Shown in pieces: positions 24,285 through 36,712 of a DNA stretch of 64,000 nt (position 1 is the first letter of the stretch; every line of letters begins with the position of its first letter). Source of the stretch: Hofstenia miamia (Eukaryota; Xenacoelomorpha; Acoela; Hofsteniidae). A program made the position numbers and the translations under genes. The stretch spans positions 180,970 to 244,969 of the forward strand of contig CABFPE010000765.1 in the NCBI GenBank assembly GCA_900660155.1. Reading direction: 5' to 3'. The notes under the pieces are model-generated. The model made no database searches. It was not told where the DNA came from and saw only the letters and a list, made by a program, of their open reading frames with translations.

Positions 24285-27200
24285 CAGTATTGTGCAAATT
24301 AATTGCATCACTCTTTCAATGATTACCTATTTATAGAAAAAAGTTTTTTAACACAATTTGTTGAAGCCAAGTTGAATAAAAACAATAAAACAGCATGGGA
24401 CTTTTATTAAAGACGAAACAATAAAAACGCCATGTTTAATAACCAGTATAACCACCTTTAAAATGCTTTAATGTGAAAATTCTTTTGGGCATACTGCGAA
24501 CTGATTTCTTACATAATTCCTTGAATTCAGCATTATTTTGCCAAATTTCGGTTGCTAAATTAATTATTTCTTCTTTACTGGAGCAGGAAAATTGTCGGAT
24601 ACGTCTTTTCAAATCCACCCATGCATTCTCAATGCAGTTCATATCCGGACTGAAAGCAGGTCACTCTAGAACATGAATTACATGTTGCGCAAAATATTCA
24701 GAAACAGTCACCGAATTGTGATAGGGAGCATTATCCTTCTGAAAGATCCACCCATTTTCGTTGCTACCAATAAATGGTAGTAGATGATGTTCCAGAATTT
24801 CTTTGTATTTGTCCGAATTCATTGTTCTTTCAATTGGAACAAGTTTACCCTGGCCATTAACTGTTATAAACCCCCAGAACATGACTTTTGCATTGAACGT
24901 CTTATGGCCTATGGTAGTCTTCGCATCCACTGGCGCCTGCTTTTTTCTTCGAACATACAGCGACCATCATTTTGCATACTTCTATGCATGTTTCGTCACT
25001 GAATATTACCCCATCAAAGTCCTCCATTGAATCGACCCCAAGTCTCAATGCATTTGAAGCATTCTTTGAACAGTTCACTGTTTGACTCCTACAATGCGGC
25101 TGATTTGTTTCTGACTGTTTCGCTCTGTTTTTAATTTCAAATTAGCTCTCGAATAGCAACAGGAGTGTCTCTCATAGTAATGATTACAGCGAGAAATGAA
25201 AATGATAAATTCGTCAAGTTTGAATTAAATTAACATAAAGCAGTATCGCTTCAATATAACGACTTTAGTCCATTTAAAGTGCATCTCTGTAGTTGGTTAA
25301 TATATCGCNGTATTTGTCCGAATTCATTGTTCTTTCAATTGGAACAAGTTTACCCTGGCCATTAACTGTTATAAACCCCCAGAACATGACTTTTGCATTG
25401 AACGTCTTATGGCCTATGGTAGTCTTCGCATCCACTGGCGCCTGCTTTTTTCTTCGAACATACAGCGACCATCATTTTGCATACTTCTATGCATGTTTCG
25501 TCACTGAATATTACCCCATCAAAGTCCTCCATTGAATCGACCCCAAGTCTCAATGCATTTGAAGCATTCTTTGAACAGTTCACTGTTTGACTCCTACAAT
25601 GCGGCTGATTTGTTTCTGACTGTTTCGCTCTGTTTTTAATTTCAAATTAGCTCTCGAATAGCAACAGGAGTGTCTCTCATAGTAATGATTACAGCGAGAA
25701 ATGAAAATGATAAATTCGTCAAGTTTGAATTAAATTAACATAAAGCAGTATCGCTTCAATATAACGACTTTAGTCAATTTAAAGTGTATCTCTGTGGTTG
25801 GTTAATATATCGCCGTAACTTTTTAAACAATGTTTCTCACTTCTGTCAACTAAGTTACGACATAATTTCTTTTTTTCTATAAATAGGCAATGATTGAAAG
25901 AGTGATGCGAGTGACTTATATTTCAGTAGAAATTGGCGCTTTGTCAGACAAATATCAATTTTTATATTTTAATACATATTTTTTAGCCAGTGTTTTACCC
26001 AAAAGAAAATACATGTATAATAGGACTTTGAGAATAAAAGTCTATTGAGAACTTTTTGCTAGGGCGTTGGTAAATGTTCAAATCTGCTTATAACTTTTAA
26101 TGGAGAAGAAAGAGTTTTCGGGGAACCAACATAAGTCTTGTTCAAAATTTAGCGAAGCAAGATTAAATATTTAGTTAAATTTATTTAATTATTTAAATAA
26201 CCTTTCAAAGGACAGTGATTTTCAAGCATAGAAAATACTTTGAGAAAATATTTCAAGTAATATTTCGTGGCTACAGATGTTTTAAATAGAAAAACACTAT
26301 TTGTTTGTTTACTGAGAACGATACCGTTGTTAATTTTTCCGAAATATTAAGAAAATTCAGTTCAGGAAGTAACTTTAATGTCTCAATGTTTTCCCTTTGT
26401 TACCCATCAATGACATTAAAGATGGGATGTTGCATAAATTATAAAAAATCATTGAGTACGTTATATTCAGCTGAAACAAATTAAAATTGAAAATTGACTG
26501 CATCAATTCCTGTCACAAACCTGTAATAGATGGGGAAATCTGGGAACTCGTAGTTAATCAATATAACACATTATTAAATTGTACTACATTCATTCATATT
26601 AATATAAATCTTGACTAATTTCTGGTTAGTGTGCGTGTGTGTGTGTGACATTAAATGCAATGTTAGAAACAAGTGCTTCTAAGTTAAGTAATAGAACGCA
26701 TCAAACGTCAGAAAATGTTTTTTTGATATTCCAATAATGCAAAGGATTAGCAGCAAGGGTGAAAAGAGCTTTATAGGGGTGATTCCTCTAAGAACTCGTT
26801 TGATTTATAAATATATTGTTAACGTTAAGCTTTCATTTAAAATGTAAAGATGTTACATGGTAATTAATTAGAATTGTGCAATTTCATCTATGATTTAGGT
26901 GAATGTTCGTGTGAATATATCTACTCCTAGCAGTTACTAAGATTTTAAACGCAAATCATGAAATATCACATTCGCTAATCTATTATTAAGTTCTCATTTT
27001 ACAAGGCTGAATGTATCAAATTCCTCTCTGCGCAGCGCAAAATTACTTCTCATTAAAAGTTAATAATAAATTATTTTTTAACTAATTATAGCAAAATCTT
27101 AAGAATTTAAGAAATATTTTCATCATTTTTAAGAAATTGACTTATTTTCAAATTGCAATTTCATATGAACGTTAATTTCGAAATTATTGAAAATTTATTC

Positions 27201-28136
27201 TGAACTTAATTTTGCTCATAGTAGAAGTAAATCGATAAGTTAACAAAATATTGTAACTAGGAAATTGACCAATGTTTCCTTCGCTTCTAGCAGTAACCGA
27301 GATTTGATTCACCAATGCTGAGCTGTAACTTGTAGCGTTGCTGATACATGTTAGTTTGCTAATAAATGAAATTTACGAAAAAGTTTTTTGTGCTTAAATT
27401 GTTAATTGCGCGCAATTGTCAATTAACACAAAATTGTGGGCGCGTTACTTAATGCAGCTTTTGATTCTGTCAATTAAACAATGTGCTCATAAATCCAAAG
27501 TCTTTTTTGCTTAAAAAGATACTTAGCAGGCTTAATCGTTTCTTATTACTAGAGAAAAATTATCAAGTCTAATAATTGCTACTTTGATTTTTAATAAAAT
27601 TTCTTTAAAGACGCTTTTTATAACACATTGCTCTGACGATATCAATAACTATCAAAGCAATCCGTCAAAATCCGAATTCATTTCCTTCCTCGCTGATTTT
27701 ATAAATCATTCACTAATTCTTCATACACTTTGGCATTTCTCGGTTACGCTAATAAATGCCTTCGATTGAAATCTCAGTGAAGTGTGTACTGTGCAATATT
27801 TTGTAAATATTTAACTCGATATTAGCACAAGTTACATTTTATTTTCCAAATTTATAATAATATTTCTCAAAAATTTATTTTGCGATGTGGACGTACTTTT
27901 AATTATTTCTTTTGGATTCTTATCAACTGGTATTGGATGTCTTAATTTCATGCTTACAATTGGATAACTCCGTTTACAGGGATATTTTAATACATTTAAC
28001 AATTATCTACACGTTTTTTTAAATAGATGCCTCTTTAAGCAATCATCCAGTAGAAATTTTTTACACTTGACTTTTGTTCAAATTAAGAGGTCAGATCTTG
28101 CGATGGGCATATGACCGCAGTATCATGGATTTCTAC

Positions 28137-28207
<71 letters not shown>

Positions 28208-31200
28208 TCTAAATTCATGGCAGAATGCATACAAGATTCAAAAATGAACTTTTTAGATACAACATTTTATAAATTATTTTATACATGGTCTATATGTAAT
28301 AAATTATCCTTTAGCTTTAATCTTGATATTGTTTCTAGAAATATAATCATTGAGATATTTGGTTTTTGGCCTTTTGACAATTCCGTCGAGGTTTAAAAGT
28401 TGAAATTTTATAAAATATATGATTGGCATTTTAGTTGTAAATATTTAATAATATCAAATTAAGAAGGAGCTTTTGAAGTTTTAGTTTTCTTCTGAAACAC
28501 ATTTATTATCTGTCACGTTTCTGAAAAAAAATTCAAACGAAAATTTCAACTACATTCCTAAGGATTTCACATTCAAGCTTTACCATTCTCAAGTAATTTG
28601 AACATTGACATCAGTGAGTCTTTGGCTTCCATTGTTTTTTTATAGTATTACATTAGCATTTTATCAATTACATCATATTTGTAGATAATGTCAGTAGCGA
28701 GAGGATTAGTTTTCACGACATTTTCTGTAAGGCTTAGAAACATAAAAACATAAATTTTGACGCAGTTTAAAATATATGGAGGCATTTTCATTCAATTGAT
28801 GAGTTGTTTAACGACAATTAAACTGTAAAATTATCATACTTTGATATTCAAATTAAGATTCATTTGTCGATAAAATCTGGGAAGTCTGTTTACTTAGATG
28901 CCTTTAATGTGCTATAAATCTCTGTAACGTGGCTCAATTGATTATTTTCTTATTCTAAGCTTTTTAATTTACTAAGACTGTGGAGTGGTCTGGATTTTGA
29001 TAATTGAAAATTATATTTAGGTACAAGTGATCCTTATGTCATCGTCAAGCGATTGAATCAAATCTTATACAAAACAAAGTACATTAAAGCCAGTCTTAAT
29101 CCCATCTGGAATGAAACATTTTCAACACAGATTGCTCATTTGAGTGCCCCCATTGAGTTTGAAGTGTTCGATAAAGATTTTCTATCGAAGGATGACTTCA
29201 TGGGACGCGCTCGATTGGAGTTGATTTCTTCCATGGTGGATCAAGGAGAGTAAGCAATTAATTAAATGTGTGTACTCATTAAGATTTCATTTTTATGCAT
29301 TAAATGACTAAATCAAATTTTCAATGCAATTGGTGAGCACTGAAAATATTTTAATTGAGGAAGGTAAAGTTCATTAATGTAAACATCTCATTAGTTCCAT
29401 CTTAAATAATTAAATTCAAGTACTTCCTTTTAACTTTGAGTTATCATTCTTCAGAAGTGACATGTGGATGCCACATTCATTTATTAAGTGCTAATTTTGT
29501 GAATTAAAGGTTATTCAAAACATGTAGCTATTCTAAACAAAACTTATTGGAATTGCGAGCAACCACACCACAAACACTTTATACAGAGGTGTCTCTGTCA
29601 AGTTTTCAACTTTGTAAAATCAGCAAATTGGTAGAATTTGGTTATGGGTCCTCTAGTCAAGCCGTCTATGTTGCTTTTAGTGTGCAATGATGTGGAATGT
29701 GAAGGTGATCAGATTTACTTTAGACTTTTAAACGCTATTCGGTAGCCAGAAAGCTAGTTTTTTAGCTCTTATCAGGACAACTCAAACAACTTATGAAAAA
29801 TATATTATTTTAAATAATAGAAATATATACTATAATACATAAATTATTTTTACTGTTGCTTATAGTTTATAATAGAAATGAAAACGTACAGGGCATCTAT
29901 TCAAAATCTTATTAATACATTCACTCAAAACAACATCACTTGTATTCAAAACAAGAACGTAAATCTATATCGAACATTCTCTGCGTGATTTAGATTTACA
30001 AACAATATGGTGAAGCAAAAGTTCAAACTGAGAACATTGCTGAAAAATTAAACCAGTTATTTTACCACAAACCTAACGTCGAAACTTCTTTGTAATTGAT
30101 GAACACGTGAAGATATTGGAGTTCTTTTATATATAAATTTAGTGGGAAGGGTAGCATTTCAAACACTTTTCTTGATACTTTATTGTTGAATAATACCTTT
30201 AACCTTAAGCAGGCTAGCGTACGTTTTATAATGACAAACCGTTTTTCCACATTTACAAAGAATTTTCTCCAAGTCTATTTCCAAATTTGAAAATCTTGGG
30301 GCATGGGTAAGTCTCTTGGGAAACATACATTAATGCAATGTTGAAAAGTTCTATTAAAGCTTATTGCTGTGGCAGAGATTTGTTGAATAGATTTACAAGT
30401 TTTCTTCGAAATTTTCGAATTTTTGAAAAAGATTGAAATACTTTTCATACTTAGTGTTAGTGTATTTAGAAGGTTTTGAGCCCCTGAAGGCAACAAAGAA
30501 CTTTGACTGTTTCTTAAAAGTCAGAGGTCGCGGGGCCGCAACGGCACGCCTCGATGGGAAAAGGCTAGTGCGCGAATTTAAAGCGAAAAAAGAGGAGACT
30601 CTCCTCTATCATGTGGTACTTTCAGATTGAGCACATCATTAATAGTTTTTGAGCTATAAGCCTTTAAAAAATTTTTATTGTCTCATGAAAAATTTTCAAA
30701 AATCAACTTGCTGTATAAGGTGAATATAGCTCTAAGCAAGCAAAAAAGAATTTTTCAAAAATTATTTTTGATCAGTTTACATTCTTAATAATATGTGAAT
30801 TATTGCATGCCACATTGTCGAGAAGATAAAACAAATTTAAATTCAACAGAATGTTTGTCTTCCAGTTAGAAAATTTCAATAGAGTTTCATCCAGTATATC
30901 AACACCAGCACTTTTTAAACGATTGTAGGTATGAGAAGCAGAAGGCCCATAAATTTGATACTTATAAGATTTTTACGCATGAATTAAGTCACTATGTTCA
31001 TGTTCCAATTGAATAACTATTATTGACAGGATACATCACTGTTGAAATATAAAAATATGCATGATTTCAACAAAATGTTGACAGACGTCCTGATAAGGTT
31101 TAATATGGAATATATTCGTAAATAGGCATGGTAGCTTTTGCATTGTTCAAGTATTTTTCTAAACCCTTATTTGGTTTTTATCTTGCTCCTACATAATGAA

Positions 31201-34200
31201 ATGATGATCAATATGTATAAGTATGTCGTCCCCTGATAAAGAACAGACGCCTTACGCTCTATCTTTCTAAATGCTGAAGTATATTGATAAAGTATGGCAA
31301 TTCATTCTAATGCTATGTACACGACTTACGCAAGGTCCTCGGAGGACATGGTGAAATCCTGCATACACGGCTGATTATTGGCACGTGAATTGAAATGATA
31401 AATTTTTGATCGTGCGAATGTCATCGTAATCATAAAATTTAAGGTTGTTTTATTGTTGAAATGCACTTTAGAATGACTGTAAAGCTACCTTTGGAAGATG
31501 TCCAAGCAAAAGAAGACAATCTTGGATCAATATTTATTGCTGTTGATTGTCGTCTCTCGGCAGAGGAAAATCAGGTAGTTACATTTTGTATTGGCATTTA
31601 TTGCATTCTGATTCGATGAAATTTTAAATAGCTGTAAATAACTGATTTGCGTTCACTTATTGTATTTTGAAAAAATAATGACTTCCAACAAATAACTAGC
31701 CATTTTTTGAATATTTTAGAGAAGTATTTGTTTGTTCTCAAACCTTAAAATTGGATTGAAGGTGTCTATTACATTTCTCAATAAATTTAAGTAAACTTAT
31801 GATTTAAGCAATTAAGCTTTTGTTACAATCTTTATTATGGATACTTTGTTTAAATTCACTGTTTGAAAACGTCAAACATAAAGCAAATGAATACAATTGT
31901 TTAATTAAAGTTGTTGAATTTCATTAATCTTTTAACTTAACTGTTAAGTAATAGTTAGTCTTTAGACATTGGTTAAAACATCTACTGAAGATTCCTGGAG
32001 TCTGAAGCTTGAAGAAAATGAAGTTGATCTAGTTAGTTACTATGAAATCAATGTAAAAATTAATAACGGAATTGGTCTTTCAATCAAAGATCGTTCAGGT
32101 TTGAATATTACTGCACAATGCACCCATTCTCAAAAATTGGAAAATGTATTGATGACATTTCTTTGGTTATATCAAGTTTCATGCCTCTTTTTAACCACTT
32201 CATTGTTATTTAATTTTCTATTACGTTAATCACCGAATTGTAGTTCAGCGGCAAGAATAAATTGATAATTTGTTAATACGGAAATAGCAATGTGTGTTTT
32301 CCATTAAGATAACGAATTTACTAAATAAGTTAAATCCAAATTTGAATCTACATTTAATTAACTTCTCATAATGCGAAGCTTTAAGCGATAAATTTTGCTT
32401 TAAATTAAGCACTATGCACATTAGGATAGCATTCATGGCAAGGTCTTTCCCTCTGATTCATATTTTGGATTATTTTTTGTGAGAGGGTTCATTTTTATCC
32501 CATTTTTATTCATTTGTGAAGACTGCATAAGAATGTAGAACAAAACAATCAATGTAATAGGATATTTGCAAATTTTGAGTGCTTTCGCATTTAATTTTTT
32601 TATATAGTAAACTTTTCCCACTGAATTGAATTTTTGCTGTATTTTGCATACAATGTATATTCTTGGAGACACTTATCGGGATACTTTTCCATTTTTACTT
32701 TAAACATTAACACAAGATTTTAGTTCGAATTGCACAGTGGATCCGGGTGGAAAAAGTGTTTCCATACGTTGTCCAGATCTTTATTTAGGCATTTTTATGT
32801 TTGTTTTATTTTTAAAAGCATAAATATATATTTTCTATCAAATCGAGTATCTGAATTGATTGTAGAAAATTGAATGTCTCAAAAAGCAGATCCCAATGCA
32901 ATCCGGTGGGAATGATAAATATGCGGTCTGATTCCAATTATGCAGCAGTCGACATGTTTTATTATTGGTTTTATTTAAAGAATTCTATAGCAAGTGTTAA
33001 GCTATTTCTTATTGCTCTATTGTGCTATTGTTATTCATGTCTTTATCGCTTCCCCGACATTATCTCCTTAAGTGGCCTCTTTCATTGATCTATAAACAGT
33101 TGTCAATGTGGAAGTGGAGTTCGAATTCGGCAATAGAAAAACTAGTTATGAAATTTTTAACCTCTAACTCTATAAACAACTACTTTAGCCAGAAATTGAA
33201 AATTTGCGAAGGAAAGGGTATGTTTGCACAAAGTATAAAAATAATGCAAAGATGCTAATTACAGTAATATATATTACTTGTTTTAGCATATTTAATGGAT
33301 ATTTCAGAATTTTATTATTAGTAACTGTGGCTTTAAGTTCAAAAGATGGTGTGGGCTGGGCAGCAGCCTTCGCATCACCTCCTCCATGTCTATAAGTAAT
33401 AGTGAGATTACCATAGTACATTTTGGAGATCTATTAATTTTCTTGAAAAAAAATCGATTTTAGACTTTCAATATTTGTAAAGAATCAGGAAATCATTTTT
33501 TAGGTACAAGTGATCCTTATGTAATTGCGAAGTACAAGAATCGCATTTTATATAAAACAAAGGTGATTAAGGCCTGTCTCGATCCTGTTTGGAATGAATC
33601 ATTTTCATTAAACACCCACAATCTCAATGAGCCCATGATCTTCTCTCTTTTTGACAAAGATTGGCTGTCACGAGATGATTTCATGGGGAGTGCCCAGCTG
33701 AATTTGAATACAGTGCCTATAGATTCTGGAGCGTAAGTATTACACAGACAAATGTTTTGCAGGCTATGTTCTCTTTGTACATTTTGCATGGTTCTCAAAT
33801 GGAACAATTCAAAAAATTGAAAGAGATCATACCTCCCTCAATACACGTTTGTAAAGTTTGAAGCTTTTCCACTATTTATTTTATTTGTAAATAAGTAGAT
33901 ACATTTTATATTTAGTAATTAATGTTTAAGTTAGTATATTGTGGAAAACGTAGAAAATATATGTAAATATTTACATTTGTAGCACTATGAGGTTACTTTG
34001 TTGAACTCTTACTTTACAATGTTGATTTCAACTATCGAATTCATTAACATTAATGAAATTTTCACACTTAGATTAAGATTTGTGAAAGTTTACATAAATA
34101 TTAAACTATGCCAAACTATTGAACGCTCATTTTCATTGGGCTAAGCATTTGTCTGTGGGAATTTACATAAAATTTAAGCTCGGATCCTAATACTAAAATT

Positions 34201-36670
34201 TAGGAGCAGTTTTGAGTTGCCACTTCGTGGTTCAAAAAAGCCTCTGGGGTCATTAGCCATTTCTGTTGAAATGAAGAGCATTTCAGAGGTATTCTTTTGC
34301 TTACAATTGGATTTTATGAACTTTAATATTGGTTGGACAAAAAAATGTTTTGTATTCTTCACTATCAAAAAGCTGATTGTTGTTATCAGACATAATACCA
34401 AATGTACTTCGTATAGAAAATAAGATCAGTAAACTTGTAAAAATTCCTAATTTTTTAAACCTGTTCTGCCAAATGTCTAACCGGTGGATGATTTTTTGAT
34501 CTCTTCACAAGTGAAAACGATTGTTGATCGAAATACGGATATTACTGGATTCTTGTTTTAATGAGCTGCGTAGTGCTATTCATTCAAATTAGTTTACCAC
34601 TCAATCATAAGCAGGTTCTAGGCGAGGGATTTCTACCAATAATGTTATACATGTTATGCATCATACATCCTCAATTCGCTGAATTATTTAGGTTTGATCT
34701 TGTTTTGTTAGAGTATTTTGTGTCATAAATATTATTATAACCATAATTGTATTGCCATAAGAGAAAGTAGTATATAAGTGTAGTTATTGACTTCACGCAT
34801 ATCATTTTGACTTCATTGTGCTCTTAATAATGGTTACTTTTCAAAATCCACGTCTGGTAGAAAACTCTAACTTTATATTCGAGCTTTTTTGTAGATGAAC
34901 TTTTACACATTTTTAAAAAAATTATGTAATAATGTATAATTTTGAAAAATTTTGCTACCAAGCCATAGCAAGGTCTGAATGAAACTACCTATTTCAAATT
35001 TTTTACTTTCAATTATTGGACTAAATCAAATCAATATGCTACCTAAAAACTAAAAACTTTTAAACAGTAAAGTCATTTTGTCTTGAATTCCTTCAGTGTA
35101 ACAATATTTGCAGTGGAAGAGAAGCAAAAGACATTATGACTTTATTACTGCTGAAAAACTGAATCTAAGGTTCTTATTTACAAATTTAAAAGCTTAAAAA
35201 GTTGTCTTTTTGTTTAAAATTCCTGAATTAAACCATATATCTGAAAATGAATTTTTACTTTTTGAGCAAGGTATTTGCAAAAAATGACAGATAATTGTGA
35301 TGGTTTTTATACATAAATTCATTAAATGGAGACACTGCAATGTAGGAATACCCCAAACGTAATTATTTTTATTTTATGATTGGAAGTGTAAATCTATTTT
35401 CAGAACAGTTCAAACTTAAATTTGTTGTGGGGTATTTTGAAAACTTATGCAATGGTGGAATATTCTCGTCCAAATTATTCTGCAATAATTATATTGTAAC
35501 ACATTTCTAAATAAACGACATCTAATTCGAAATTTTAAGCAATAATCTTTGAGAAAACTGTAAATAATCATGATGCTGGTTTCTTCTAAGACATTTTCAT
35601 ACGCATCCACGATGTTTTCAAAATATCGAATGTCATCTATTCTAATTGTAATTCATTCTACCTTTAAAAAAATATTTCATATCCAAAATATATTCACATA
35701 TGAATAAATCATGACAATATATTTTATATTGTATTCATGTTAGGTGTATTCCATGATGAAGCTTTTATTTTTTAGCATATGCCTTTAAATTTTAAATATA
35801 TCTTTAGAAATTCACAGGCTTGCTGATGACAAAATATTTTGCTTCCTATCACATTACCATGGTAAAAAGATGGGATTCCCATGGGAATCGCATATTTTTC
35901 CATTACTTCAATTATTATAGCAGACATTTTCAAACAATTAATCCGATATCATACTTAACATATATTCTAAACTTATGAGTTTCGTAAAACGGCGACCTTA
36001 TCTATTATGTTCAATAAATAGTCGACTCTGTTTACAATTTCTGCTGTATTGCATGTATTTCTTATAGATAAAGGGTTTTTTTCAGAATACTATATATATT
36101 TATTTTCTATTTCCAATAATGATCTAACATTCTATATAAATTTTCCCTAACCAAATTAAAATACAATGCGATAACAAAAATATATTTAATGCTTTTTTTA
36201 ATATAACTTTTGAAATGTTTGAAGTATACGCTGCTACAAATTACTATCGGCTATGACCGTCAACGCAACTTAGTAAGTATAAGTGCAGTAGTACTAAAAA
36301 GTAGCTCAAAATTGAGATTCACATCAATTCTCATGACTGCACTGACTTCCCATCGAAAACGAATCGATTTGAAAATTGGAATTACTTTATGGAAAGCTTT
36401 TCCGGCGCTTTCACCATCTAATGTCATTGAGATGTTTAAGTATCGTCATCAATCATCTGGTGAAGTAAATAACTTTTGCAAGTTCATGCTCTGGTTGAAG
36501 CCCCACTTACAAAAACGCTGATTGCGCCTTATCTGTTGTTGCTGCAATAATATAGAACTTCTTTCTTACTGAAATTCGCAAAGTTGAAATTCCATCTTCA
36601 TTCAAAAAATCTTTCTTTTGCTTAATAGAATACCGTTGTGAGACTTTTGAAGTGTGTAGGTGGATATGCA

Positions 36671-36712
<42 letters not shown>

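Noticed and set aside
25293-25535. Plus-strand frame repeating the 24803-25030 frame
   Set aside because: It is the antisense of a Tc1 transposase and lies in the copy created across the single N.
27395-27440. AATTGCGCGCAATT palindrome
   Set aside because: It is a short palindrome in AT-rich DNA with no associated repeat or gene.
33185-33421. Overlapping frames on both strands before MCTP exon 5
   Set aside because: No domain is recognised, and MCTP phase does not allow an exon here.
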